Assembly: GCA_018302815.1 (NCBI GenBank)
Contig: JAGVZE010000008.1
Span: 1 to 64,000 of the forward strand
Direction of reading: 5' to 3'
DNA: 64,000 nt
Origin: Candidatus Woesearchaeota archaeon
Lineage (GTDB): Archaea; Nanobdellota; Nanobdellia; Woesearchaeales; ARS49
Shown here: piece after piece, positions 8,826 through 16,495 of the stretch
Numbering within the stretch: the first letter of the stretch is position 1
How the letters are laid out: the number at the start of each line of letters is the position of its first letter
Program-made: the position numbers and the translations under genes
The notes under the pieces: generated by a model
Seen by the model: the letters and a program-made list of their open reading frames with translations, nothing else
Database searches by the model: none
What the model was told of the DNA's origin: nothing

Positions 8826-9014
8826 AAAAAAACGTGTTTTCCAGAACAAAAAAGTTGGGTTCCAGATTTTAATAACCGTCCAAATATTGGAATGCCCCCT
8901 TGAACCAAGCATGGTGAGTTTAATACTCGTATAAACCACACAAGAACCTCTTCAATTCTGACGTATTAAACTGTGAGAAAAGCCGATAGTTTCTGCGAAA
9001 AGCTTTTGTAGAGT
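8694..9014. other. Intergenic stretch without a convincing gene
   Basis: This 321-bp AT-rich gap separates the exporter from the P-loop kinase gene. It holds the distal arm of the inverted repeat and a 27-codon open frame (8820-8903) preceded by a TATA-like GTATATAG. I cannot support the short frame as a gene. Nothing else is evident. Confidence 0.5.
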
Positions 9015-9530
9015 ATGCCGTTTTGTATTTTTGTGAAGCCCACTATTGCAATTGTCCATGGCCCTATGGCTGCCGGTAAATCTACTGTGACGCGTGAATT
9101 AGATGAGAATCTCAAAGACTTCATCTTTGTTGACCGAGCCTACATCAAGAATGTTATGTTAGCTAAGCTTGACGATCGTGAATTAGCAAAGGAACTGAGT
9201 CAGGATGCTGTTAATTTGATTATGACTGGATTAATGAAGCTGAAGAAAAATATGTTATTACAAGAAACGCGTGCACCTTCAATCAAAAAAAGCTGGCGTA
9301 AGGAGATCAAGAAGTATGGATATAACGTAAAATCCTTTTATTTACACTGCACATTAGAAACAGCGCAACTAAGAGATATTCAAAGACAAAAAAGGCATAT
9401 TCGTCCAGAAGTAGTACGAGAGATGCATCGCAGGCACGGTTATGCTGACACAGACGACCTAGTTATTGATACAGACTCCTTTTCGGTCAAACAAACAGTT
9501 AACAAGATTCTTAAAGAACTCAGACGTTAA
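9015..9530 (+). CDS. P-loop kinase of the AAA_33/zeta-like group
   Basis: The predicted 171-residue protein has Walker A GPMAAGKST at about residues 15-23, followed by a short nucleotide kinase-like fold and a lid region rich in Arg and His (RQKRHIRPEVVREMHRRHG). Such small P-loop kinases include adenylate kinase-like, chloramphenicol phosphotransferase-like and zeta-toxin-like enzymes, and I cannot choose among them. It lies in the accessory-looking stretch, just before the toxin-antitoxin pair. The start is the ATG at 9015; no clear TATA box precedes it. Confidence 0.7.
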   Translation: MPFCIFVKPTIAIVHGPMAAGKSTVTRELDENLKDFIFVDRAYIKNVMLAKLDDRELAKELSQDAVNLIMTGLMKLKKNMLLQETRAPSIKKSWRKEIKKYGYNVKSFYLHCTLETAQLRDIQRQKRHIRPEVVREMHRRHGYADTDDLVIDTDSFSVKQTVNKILKELRR

Positions 9531-9586
9531 ACCATACTACAAATCCTGACTTGTTATTCAGTCTTAGACGTGCCGCTTTTCGGAAG

Positions 9587-9596
9587 GTTTAAATAG
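9587..9596 (+). promoter_or_regulatory. TATA box of the toxin-antitoxin operon
   Basis: GTTTAAATAG is centred about 27 bp before the antitoxin ATG at 9619, which suits a nearly leaderless two-gene transcript. Confidence 0.55.
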
Positions 9597-9618
9597 TTGT
9601 ATAAGTGTATATAACAAC

Positions 9619-9909
9619 ATGCCTGAATTACTCTATAAACATCGTATGAAGAACGTGCTCCACTATCCACAGCTGGATACCGTCTTGATGGCAGAAGCGT
9701 TCATACGGGAGAATAGCGGAGAGTTCAAGAAGCGCCAGCTCTGGGAGCATTTACCCAAGAAGGTCATGTATCAGACGTTCTGTGTAATCTTCGATTATCT
9801 ACTTGAGTCAGGTAAAATAGGAGTTGACAGGGAAGGCAAGATTGCGTGGATCTGGGATCCGGAAGGAGTAAGAAAATACTTGGAGAAACAACATCTCGTA
9901 TGGAACTAG
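9619..9909 (+). CDS. Putative antitoxin with winged-helix-like sequence
   Basis: A 96-residue protein encoded immediately upstream of, and overlapping, a RelE/ParE-like toxin gene. Its helix-rich sequence (EFKKRQLWEHLPKKVMYQTF) followed by a hairpin-like segment (GKIGVDREGKIAWIWD) resembles a winged-helix DNA-binding domain. By position and size it is inferred to be the antitoxin and autoregulator of the operon. Its last ten bases overlap the toxin start, so translation of the two is coupled. The family was not matched to a named antitoxin. Confidence 0.6.
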   Translation: MPELLYKHRMKNVLHYPQLDTVLMAEAFIRENSGEFKKRQLWEHLPKKVMYQTFCVIFDYLLESGKIGVDREGKIAWIWDPEGVRKYLEKQHLVWN

Positions 9910-10238
9910 GTTCTACCGTCATTTTTGGAGATGAACGCCTCAAAGCGGCATATGGCGAGTTATTAAGCAAGAATTTTCAGGAACAACAATTGAAAGAGTG
10001 GCTGGATCGCGCATTCAATGACTTGCAGAAAAACGCATTTTGTGGACTCCAAATACCCAAACGGCTAATTCCAAAAGAATACTCAGTCCGATTCGGAAAA
10101 CTTGATAACCTTTGGAAATACAACCTTCCAAACGCATGGAGGCTCATCTATACCATAAAAAGAGAACACATTATAGTGCTCAGCATTCTCCTTGAATGGA
10201 TGGACCATAAAGAATACGAGCGCAAATTCAAATACTAA
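9900..10238 (+). CDS. RelE/ParE-superfamily toxin
   Basis: From the internal ATG at 9900 the product has 112 residues. The C-terminal half (LWKYNLPNAWRLIYTI, then VLSILLEWMDHKEYERKFKY) has the beta-strand and end-motif pattern of archaeal RelE-like toxins, which usually cleave mRNA on ribosomes or otherwise block growth. A longer frame from 9846 is open but lies inside the antitoxin gene, so I prefer 9900. Specificity is not predictable. A divergent copy of the last codons and trailer of this gene recurs at 12398-12462. Confidence 0.7.
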   Translation: MELGSTVIFGDERLKAAYGELLSKNFQEQQLKEWLDRAFNDLQKNAFCGLQIPKRLIPKEYSVRFGKLDNLWKYNLPNAWRLIYTIKREHIIVLSILLEWMDHKEYERKFKY

Positions 10239-10282
10239 TCCCTCCCGAAAACTTCTCGCAAATACTTGTTAGAAAGTAAGCA
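10217..10282 (+). repeat. Direct repeat, copy A, at the toxin 3' end
   Basis: This copy contains the last seven codons of the toxin gene, its stop codon and about 40 bp of trailer. It aligns with 12398-12462 with roughly 85 percent identity, one gap, and an identical first 22 bases. The two copies flank the TraB-like and orphan genes. Confidence 0.75.
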
Positions 10283-10346
10283 AAGTCAGACGAAATCGAC
10301 CTGTTTGGAAAGCTTTTTAAGGTGATGCCAGCGCGTCGCACATAGT

Positions 10347-11087
10347 ATGGCACATTACAGTTTTTCAACGGAGAATGCGGATTACGTCTTCCAAAGTGCG
10401 TTTCATTTTTGGCCACGATTACGACCGGAACTATTTACTGGCATAGACGCGCTGGTAACAGAATGCAACCCTAATATTGCTTCCTTTGAGGAGATTCCTC
10501 CAGTTTTAGCAGGAGCATTTGTAGGCAGCAAAAATTACGATTTTTTGACTAGTACCTGGTTTTCCAAATACGCAGAGTACATAGCCACGCTTCGTGATAA
10601 TAATACTCCCCTATTTTCTGTTGATGTGCGATGCACTGATCCTGACAGGCAGTTTCACGAAGCTACTTCACTTGAGTTTTTGTGCAGCATATTATATGGA
10701 GTATCAACAAGACAGTTGCCTCAGTGGGCAGTGAGTTATATCTCTAAAGTCGAGCAGAAATATCAATATCCCGAGCGCGCTGCTCGAAGTGCAATCGCTG
10801 CAGAAAAAATAGAACGAGGCATTATACCCCGTCTGAAAACAACAAAAAAACCAAAAATCGGACTAGTTTATGGACTAATACACGCCGACATTATTACCTA
10901 TTTAATGAACGCTGATTCGAGAAATACTACAATCACTCATCATCAACAAATAGATTGGCGTGGTCTTAACAAGGATGATCTTGATCATGCATTAAGATTC
11001 TCTTATTCGCATTCAAATAAACACTGGAAGATATCAAAGGAGCACTTGAGCATTTTTAACTCCAAGCCCTCAAAAAGGAGCAGTTAA
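10347..11087 (+). CDS. Putative TraB/Tiki-superfamily protein
   Basis: The predicted 246-residue protein has an N-terminal HFWPRL...IDALVTECNP stretch and a C-terminal PKIGLVYGLIHADIITYLMN stretch. These recall the Asp/Glu and GxxH core elements of the TraB/PrgY/EreA-ChaN (Tiki) superfamily, whose members include esterases and putative metallo-hydrolases. The match is by eye and partial. No membrane segment is seen. A TATA box (GCTTTTTAAGG, about 10311-10321) precedes the ATG at 10347. With the next gene it forms the cargo between the two copies of the toxin 3' end. Confidence 0.4.
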   Translation: MAHYSFSTENADYVFQSAFHFWPRLRPELFTGIDALVTECNPNIASFEEIPPVLAGAFVGSKNYDFLTSTWFSKYAEYIATLRDNNTPLFSVDVRCTDPDRQFHEATSLEFLCSILYGVSTRQLPQWAVSYISKVEQKYQYPERAARSAIAAEKIERGIIPRLKTTKKPKIGLVYGLIHADIITYLMNADSRNTTITHHQQIDWRGLNKDDLDHALRFSYSHSNKHWKISKEHLSIFNSKPSKRSS

Positions 11088-11201
11088 GATAAACTGCTTT
11101 CCACAAATTTATCTGCAGTTCACTTGCTAAAAAACATCACCTTCTTTAACGATGAGAAAAGGTCACCTGTAAAAAGAGCTTCTGAAACTGTAGAAAAACC
11201 C

Positions 11202-11275
11202 GATCGTTTTGAGATGGTCTAAGTGATTGTTCATTTGGATCGTTTAAAATGTATTCTGATAATTTGTAAACGATC
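11202..11275. promoter_or_regulatory. Repeated GATCGTTT sites upstream of the orphan gene
   Basis: GATCGTTT occurs at 11202-11209 and 11238-11245 and its complement AAACGATC at 11268-11275, giving an inverted pair with a 22-bp spacer. They end about 15 bp before a TATA-like TTATTTAAAG (11289-11298). The layout looks like an operator for the gene starting near 11316. Confidence 0.4.
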
Positions 11276-11315
11276 AGTAGGTGGTGAAATTATTTAAAGT
11301 AAATTGGTTGTTTGT

Positions 11316-12347
11316 ATGTGTATGGATGCTCGGTATGATAAGTATGTGACGCGCCTAATTGAAGATGGCGAACAGTCATCTGATGCGGTGAGACGGTTGG
11401 AGAATATGCTTAGCATGCTAAGGCCTATTTTTTCGAGCGTTGGAAATCAAATAGAGTTGGAAGCGAAAATGTGTGGAGGTCTTGAATATTTGTTAGAAGG
11501 GTTTCCCGCGCTTTGCGAGGAAGCTCCGTTTAGTGTGGACTTGCGAGCTTTTCTGAATAGGACCATGGTATCTGCAAGCATTCCTGCGAAGCCGGTGATG
11601 CGATATTTTGAATTCTGGCAGGAAGTTCTTACGTTGTGTGAACTAAAAGAGATGGTGCGAAGCATGATGCAAGACGAACAACATTCAGGATATTCGTTGG
11701 CATTGTACGCTGATAAAGTCTTTCGTACGTTTGATCATAACTTTGTCCGTGAAGTAGTTCAACACGTTTGCGAAAAAAAATGGATCCTTCCTGTTTTGAC
11801 TGTTGTTCCGTACATGAGCTTGTCAAGTGAATTTAGAGAGGAGAGTGACAAATGGTTCGTTCAGGATTCTGTTTTGAAAACGGAACGGGTTTCCCTTTTA
11901 AGAGGAACGCATGCCGACCGTGGGATTGGAACCTGCAAGAGGATGAAAGAGGGGCACATCTCGATGATTGATAAAAATTCTGACAAGTTTGGAAGTGGCA
12001 TTCTTCTGTACGTGGGTGGAAACCTCATAGGTGTTATGAAGACAGAGGGCGGGCCATCTATCCTTGGTTTACAATACGTACAAAGCGCATCAGGAAGATG
12101 GGCGACGGTAATTGGCGGAGTGTATGCTACAACAGAAGAAGTGACAGCGGAGTGTACGTATGCGTGGTATCAGAATGCAGAAAAAAAGAAGTGGACAAAA
12201 ATGAGTTTAAAGGAACTACCCCTGTGTCCTCTCACGATGATCGGCGACGAAAAGTACTACAAAGGGAGTCAGCAGTACTCAGATGTTTTACGCATCAAAG
12301 AGTTCCGCGAGACACTTGTGAAAGAAGGAATAGTTCTGCAGGAATAG
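11316..12347 (+). CDS. Hypothetical protein
   Basis: A protein of about 343 residues in which I recognise no family. The first 200 residues are helical; from about 220 onward a beta-rich, glycine-rich part follows (GSGILLYVGGNLIGVMK, ILGLQYVQSASGRW, TVIGGVYATTEEV). No signal peptide or membrane helix is seen. The TATA-like sequence at 11289-11298 points to the ATG at 11316 or 11322 rather than the TTG at 11304. Its coding strand is T- and G-rich, unlike the core genes of this window. Flanking operator-like repeats suggest dedicated regulation. Confidence 0.65.
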   Translation: MCMDARYDKYVTRLIEDGEQSSDAVRRLENMLSMLRPIFSSVGNQIELEAKMCGGLEYLLEGFPALCEEAPFSVDLRAFLNRTMVSASIPAKPVMRYFEFWQEVLTLCELKEMVRSMMQDEQHSGYSLALYADKVFRTFDHNFVREVVQHVCEKKWILPVLTVVPYMSLSSEFREESDKWFVQDSVLKTERVSLLRGTHADRGIGTCKRMKEGHISMIDKNSDKFGSGILLYVGGNLIGVMKTEGGPSILGLQYVQSASGRWATVIGGVYATTEEVTAECTYAWYQNAEKKKWTKMSLKELPLCPLTMIGDEKYYKGSQQYSDVLRIKEFRETLVKEGIVLQE

Positions 12348-12397
12348 CTACCCCTGAACGTATTTTTCTTATAAAAAACCGTGCAAAATCTCACCCT

Positions 12398-12462
12398 CGA
12401 GCGCAAATTCAAATACTAACCCCTCCCAAAACTTCTTGCAGCTGCTTATTAGACGGTAATCA
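12398..12462 (+). pseudogene. Remnant of a toxin gene 3' end (direct repeat, copy B)
   Basis: The first 22 bases equal the end of the toxin gene at 10217-10238, encoding ERKFKY and a stop, and the similarity continues through the trailer with several differences and one gap. There is no start codon or upstream toxin sequence, so this is a tail fragment. It lies 24 bp before the 3' end of the convergent EamA-like gene. Confidence 0.7.
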
Positions 12463-12485
12463 ATGCCAGAACTTCTTGAAGGGAG

Positions 12486-12914
12486 TTATGTGGCGAATCG
12501 TGCCAGAATTCCAGAACCAACAATTACGAAGAGAAGTCCAACTATTTTCATGAGTGTGATTGATTCTCCAAGAAGAAAACCAATTATGGCAGCAATAGCA
12601 ACGCTTCCTCCAATGATGATGGGTCCCCCAACGGAAATTGCCAATCCAGCACCATATGCTTTCAAAGCAAAATAATCGATAGCCAATGCGCAAACACCTG
12701 CTAGAATCGCAAACAGGATTCCTTTAGGATCAGTGAACAACGTTGTCGATTTAATTCTCGGCAAAAGAAAAACCAGACCAAGAAGAAAGGCAGTTAATGA
12801 GACTATTATTGCGCCAAACAAATGATTAACGTGTGATGATGCTCTCTCGTGGAATACCGTCCAGATTGCAAATGCTATTGCGGCAACCACTGCAAAAATT
12901 ATACCTTGCGACAT
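12486..12914 (-). CDS. EamA/DMT-type half-size transporter
   Basis: A 142-residue integral membrane protein with about five hydrophobic segments, of the drug/metabolite transporter (EamA-like) type. The last segment, GLLFVIVGSGILA, follows the typical GESITLMKIVG motif. Single-repeat members of this superfamily work as dimers. The substrate cannot be inferred. The start is the ATG at 12914; a TATA-like sequence on the minus strand (TTTATATATC, about 12931-12940) lies upstream. Its 3' end faces the toxin-gene remnant. Confidence 0.8.
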   Translation of the reverse strand: MSQGIIFAVVAAIAFAIWTVFHERASSHVNHLFGAIIVSLTAFLLGLVFLLPRIKSTTLFTDPKGILFAILAGVCALAIDYFALKAYGAGLAISVGGPIIIGGSVAIAAIIGFLLGESITLMKIVGLLFVIVGSGILARFAT

Positions 12915-12962
12915 GGAATTGCTTTGTTATTAAGATATATAAATCATTCAGTAAACCCTCAC

Positions 12963-12975
12963 CGTCTAGGACGGC
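12963..12975. other. Small perfect hairpin before the EamA-like gene
   Basis: CCGTC-TAG-GACGG, a 5-bp stem with a 3-base loop, is followed on the plus strand by a T-rich tract. It sits in the 154-bp gap between two leftward genes. It may end the upstream Trm5-like transcript, although the T-run is on the other strand. Confidence 0.3.
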
Positions 12976-13068
12976 GTTATTTTTCTCTTACTCGGAGCAG
13001 AGTGATGCTTTGGACAGCACTTAATTTTTATTCGAAGAAATTGTCGTCGTTCGAACACGCAAGTCCAA

Positions 13069-13887
13069 CTAACTCACTTTCGCGTCAATGCAAACGCGAT
13101 ACCTTCTCACTCCCGGCTGGCCTGCCTTGATTGTGGCGAGAATTTTACACTTGCGATTGTTCTCCTTGCACAACTCGACGAGTTTTCTTGATGGAGCGTC
13201 TATGTCTGATTCTTCTGTAAAGTCAAGAACGTGCAAAAAACCGCCTTTCTTGAGCAGGCGCAGGATGCTAGGGACTAGAGAGACGCCCTCATGCGGAATC
13301 GCCATAACGATACGGTCAAATTCACCCTCGGACAGCTTGCTCACGTCACCCTTGATGCAAATCACACGCCCCTGCAACTTGTTCTTGATGACGTTTTGAA
13401 CCGCGAATTTATGAGCCACGGGGTTAATCTCAACGCCTACGACTTGCGAGGCTTTGCTGTGTTTTGCAATTATTAGAGGGTATGGACCTACGCCGCTTCC
13501 CACAACCAACAATTTTTCATCCTGCTTCACCAAACCCGCAATCCTCAACCGCTCTGACCCCAACCTCGGGCTAAAATAGCACTTTTGCACTTCAAGTCCT
13601 AGGACCATCCCAGACTCCTTGTGGACAGTCTCAAGACGCTTCTCGCCCGCTATGATTCTCAACTTTTGGCGACGGTACTTGCCAGTATGGCTTCCTTGCT
13701 CTACCGCCACCACCTTGACATTATGCAAAGACTCCATAATCGCCGCACCTATTATTTTTACACGCTTTGCAAGCTCGCGTGGCAGCTCTATGATTGCGAT
13801 ATCGCCAATAACATCGAAACTGCGCGGCAATAACGCGAACTCCTTTTCAGGCAACTTGCCCCGCAACAGCTCACGATACGCAGACAT
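13069..13887 (-). CDS. trm5: Trm5/TYW2-family tRNA methyltransferase
   Basis: A class I SAM-dependent methyltransferase of the Trm5 family, which modifies G37 of tRNA (m1G or wyosine pathway). Signatures are PRSFDVIGDIAIIELP near residue 23, YFSPRLGSERLRIA, the SAM-binding VVGSGVGPYPLIIAK, the acidic VGVEINP, and MAIPHEG where the family usually has a MNLP-type motif. The 272-residue length is short, as in archaeal Trm5a-like forms. The ATG at 13887 shares one base with the stop of the FEN1 gene (TGATG). Exact product, m1G37 or wybutosine intermediate, is not decided. Confidence 0.85.
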   Translation of the reverse strand: MSAYRELLRGKLPEKEFALLPRSFDVIGDIAIIELPRELAKRVKIIGAAIMESLHNVKVVAVEQGSHTGKYRRQKLRIIAGEKRLETVHKESGMVLGLEVQKCYFSPRLGSERLRIAGLVKQDEKLLVVGSGVGPYPLIIAKHSKASQVVGVEINPVAHKFAVQNVIKNKLQGRVICIKGDVSKLSEGEFDRIVMAIPHEGVSLVPSILRLLKKGGFLHVLDFTEESDIDAPSRKLVELCKENNRKCKILATIKAGQPGVRRYRVCIDAKVS

Positions 13888-14900
13888 CAAAAATCACCTA
13901 GCGAACTTTGATTTTTCTTTGGAGCGAGTGAATCAAGAACTTTTTCCACACGCTCGGCTCCGAAGCCGTGCTCGTCAACCAATAGCGCGGCAACACGACT
14001 CCTGTCCACATTACCCCACACGATTTTGTAATCATCGCTCACAGGCATCGTCTTGAAAACAGTTAAAACCTCTTTCCAATCAACTCCTTCCTCAAACAGT
14101 CTGTCCTTGAAAAGAGACTCCGCCGAATCACACTGTTTTACCAACGCAAGACCCTTCTTTGGACCGATGCCTTTAACGCCACCCGGCGCGTAATCAGTAC
14201 CGACAAGAATCGCAAGCCAAATCAACTTCTCATGAGAAAGACCCAACTGACTTAACGTTTCCTGTAAGTCAATGATTACCGGCTCAACCTGCTTGTACGC
14301 CAAAGACCCCGCAATTTTACGCTTGCCCTCAATAGACAAGTTCTGAATGACTCTTGGCGCACCAAACAAAAGACTATCAAAATCCTGCGAAACCACCGCC
14401 CACGCATCGCCACGCTTCACCATGTGCGCAGCCTGCGCCTCGCCCTCACTTGGCGCCTGCACCCACGGAACACCCAATGCGGACAACAAATCCTGCGCCT
14501 GAGCGACCATCTCCTTTGTGAGCCTTGCCGTTCTTGCCGCGAACTTACGCATCTCATCTTGGTCCCCTGAACTCAATGCGGCTTCGTATTTCTTTTGCGC
14601 TTCCTGCTTGACTTGCGCTCTTCGCTGAAGCTCCTTATGTTTAAGATCAGGCACTTTGCCATCGAAAACGAAAATAAGCTTGATACCTTTTTGCATCAAA
14701 GTCGTAGTCCTGCTGAAAAGACCGATAAGATGACTTGTCACCCTGCCCTTGCTATCGGTCAAAAGACCTCCATCTCTTGATCTAATGGTTGTCAGAAACT
14801 GATAAAGAGTATTGTAACCATCAACCGCGAGCACCCTGCCCTTAAGGTCATCAATAGCTATCGGCGTTTTTACGACCAGTTCACGAAAGTTTACTCCCAT
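13887..14900 (-). CDS. fen: Flap endonuclease 1
   Basis: FEN1 removes 5' flaps during Okazaki fragment maturation and base excision repair. The 337 residues contain the conserved metal-binding acids in LAVDGYN, FVFDGKVPDLK, APSEGEAQAA, SQDFDSLLFG and GTDYAPGGVKGIGPKKG, the last being the helix-two-turn-helix. The C-terminus NQSSLGDF is a PCNA-interacting box (QxxLxxF). It is translated in line with the gene at 14902 (1-bp gap) and the Trm5-like gene (1-bp overlap), forming one leftward operon. Confidence 0.97.
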   Translation of the reverse strand: MGVNFRELVVKTPIAIDDLKGRVLAVDGYNTLYQFLTTIRSRDGGLLTDSKGRVTSHLIGLFSRTTTLMQKGIKLIFVFDGKVPDLKHKELQRRAQVKQEAQKKYEAALSSGDQDEMRKFAARTARLTKEMVAQAQDLLSALGVPWVQAPSEGEAQAAHMVKRGDAWAVVSQDFDSLLFGAPRVIQNLSIEGKRKIAGSLAYKQVEPVIIDLQETLSQLGLSHEKLIWLAILVGTDYAPGGVKGIGPKKGLALVKQCDSAESLFKDRLFEEGVDWKEVLTVFKTMPVSDDYKIVWGNVDRSRVAALLVDEHGFGAERVEKVLDSLAPKKNQSSLGDF

Positions 14901-14901
14901 A

Positions 14902-15852
14902 CTACATCTGCTTGACAGTAATCCCCTTCAACTGGGAGATAACGTCCTTAGCCTGCTTAGAAAGCTCACCATCAGTTAAAAAGATAACGGGCAATTTCCT
15001 CAATTGCCCCTGAACATACGCACTGCTGATGTCACCATCAGCCACCTTCTTCTTGCTCCTTGCCTTACAATAGTATTGCAACGAACCGACTGGGGAAGGA
15101 AGCTCGACAAGCAAATCAAACTCTGTTTTCTTTTTCACCACTGAATGCTGGAGCAGCGTGATTTTATTTTCTGCGAGGAAACGGTTCACTTTCTCCCAAA
15201 AGTCGCCATCAGGCTTTGCCTCTTTTTTGAACGGAGAACGAACGGACGGCGGAACGGAAGACGGCAAACTGCTCTCGTTAACCAAAGTCTCCTGCTTTGC
15301 TTCGATTTTCTTTTCAGCAACAACTTCGCTTTTTAACTCCTCGCTACGAGGCAAAAATTCCTTCTTTTCTTCCTTCACTTCCTCTTTTGGGACTTCAACC
15401 GTTTCTTCTTTGTTGGGATTGAGCTTCGAGCCAATCAGAACTGAAGCGTCCTTATCCGAGAGAGCGAACCACTTCCAAAAAACTTCCTGCCTGCCCTCGT
15501 ATTCAACTGTTAACGGAGTTGCGAAATCCTTAATGTTTGAAAGAGAAACACGGGTGAGCGGGTCTGCTTCTAAAGCACGAATGACTTTTTCCTGCTCTAG
15601 AAGCGTGACAGTTCTTCTGTCTTTCTCGTTCAAACTGCCTGTGAAATTGAGCAATTGCGCTTCATTGCCTGGAATGAGATACAATGGAGAACCACCCACT
15701 CTTAACGCGGACGTCCTTAGCATGCCCTTATCAATCATCTCTGAAAGCATCGCGCCAGCCATAATGCTATTAGTTTCCAACGACTTTGCAACACCACTTG
15801 GAAGAAGAGGGCCAAGCTTTGCCAGCGCCAGAATTTTATCACGATAGTCCAT
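14902..15852 (-). CDS. Winged-helix plus nuclease-like C-terminal domain protein
   Basis: A 316-residue protein of three parts: an N-terminal winged-helix-like domain (LGPLLPSGVAKSL to about residue 60), a Lys/Glu-rich linker (about 150-210), and a C-terminal domain with FDLLVELPSPVGSLQYYCKAR that resembles the core of restriction endonuclease-like folds, with Glu and Lys in suitable places. I do not know its role. It is the first gene of the operon with FEN1 and Trm5, which suggests a DNA or RNA processing job. The nuclease assignment is an inference from one motif region. Confidence 0.6.
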   Translation of the reverse strand: MDYRDKILALAKLGPLLPSGVAKSLETNSIMAGAMLSEMIDKGMLRTSALRVGGSPLYLIPGNEAQLLNFTGSLNEKDRRTVTLLEQEKVIRALEADPLTRVSLSNIKDFATPLTVEYEGRQEVFWKWFALSDKDASVLIGSKLNPNKEETVEVPKEEVKEEKKEFLPRSEELKSEVVAEKKIEAKQETLVNESSLPSSVPPSVRSPFKKEAKPDGDFWEKVNRFLAENKITLLQHSVVKKKTEFDLLVELPSPVGSLQYYCKARSKKKVADGDISSAYVQGQLRKLPVIFLTDGELSKQAKDVISQLKGITVKQM

Positions 15853-15914
15853 ACAACTTGAAGAAAATGGGAGCTATAAAAGGGTTTGTAGTTAATGTCT
15901 AGTGGTTAGTGGCG

Positions 15915-16442
15915 CTAAGGCCTAAGCCACCTAGACTCCCAATAGCTCACGTCACCCTCGTCATCAACGACAGCGATAAGAAGACGCTTCTTTGTGCTGT
16001 GAGCAACCCTGTTCTTAGCAGCAAAATCCTGCCAAGTAAGCTTTTCAGACTCTCGAACAGGAAAAACAACCCACTTAGCGTGGTCCTGACCCGGAAGAAC
16101 ACCACGATCGTAAACCCTGAAATCACCGCCGAACTTAAGAGCAGTCTTAATGACGTAACCACGGCTTCTGAAATCCTTGAAAACAGCATACCTGGTCCAA
16201 AAATCGTGCTCCTTAGCAGACGCCTTGCGCTCAAGGTCAGCCAAGGAAACCTCATGATTGCGATTGTCCATGACACTAATGCGACTCTTCTCAAGCAAAT
16301 AAACCGCCTCGAGCAAAGAAAGACGAATCCTGCCGTCAGCAAGCAAAGAACCATACCTATTCTTCTCGTGCAATTCGCTCGCAACAGAACTATTCTCAGT
16401 CGTCACGACATCACGCGAAAGAAGACACTGAATGATTTGCAT
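15915..16442 (-). CDS. endA: tRNA-splicing endonuclease
   Basis: EndA cuts introns from pre-tRNA at bulge-helix-bulge sites. The 175-residue protein has the small homodimer/homotetramer form with an N-terminal domain and the catalytic C-terminal domain. The catalytic triad is visible as Tyr111 (FRVYDRG), His121 (GQDHAKW) and Lys151 or Lys152 (HSTKKRLL). Start is the ATG at 16442. Presence of EndA implies intron-containing tRNA or rRNA precursors elsewhere in the genome. Confidence 0.95.
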   Translation of the reverse strand: MQIIQCLLSRDVVTTENSSVASELHEKNRYGSLLADGRIRLSLLEAVYLLEKSRISVMDNRNHEVSLADLERKASAKEHDFWTRYAVFKDFRSRGYVIKTALKFGGDFRVYDRGVLPGQDHAKWVVFPVRESEKLTWQDFAAKNRVAHSTKKRLLIAVVDDEGDVSYWESRWLRP

Positions 16443-16495
16443 ATTCTATCTGTAGGGATGGGCTTTTAAAAAGGTTTCGAGAAGTTCAGTTGTGC

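Noticed and set aside
8820-8903. 27-codon open frame with a TATA-like sequence before it
   Set aside because: Too short to judge, no homology by eye, and it overlaps an arm of the inverted repeat.
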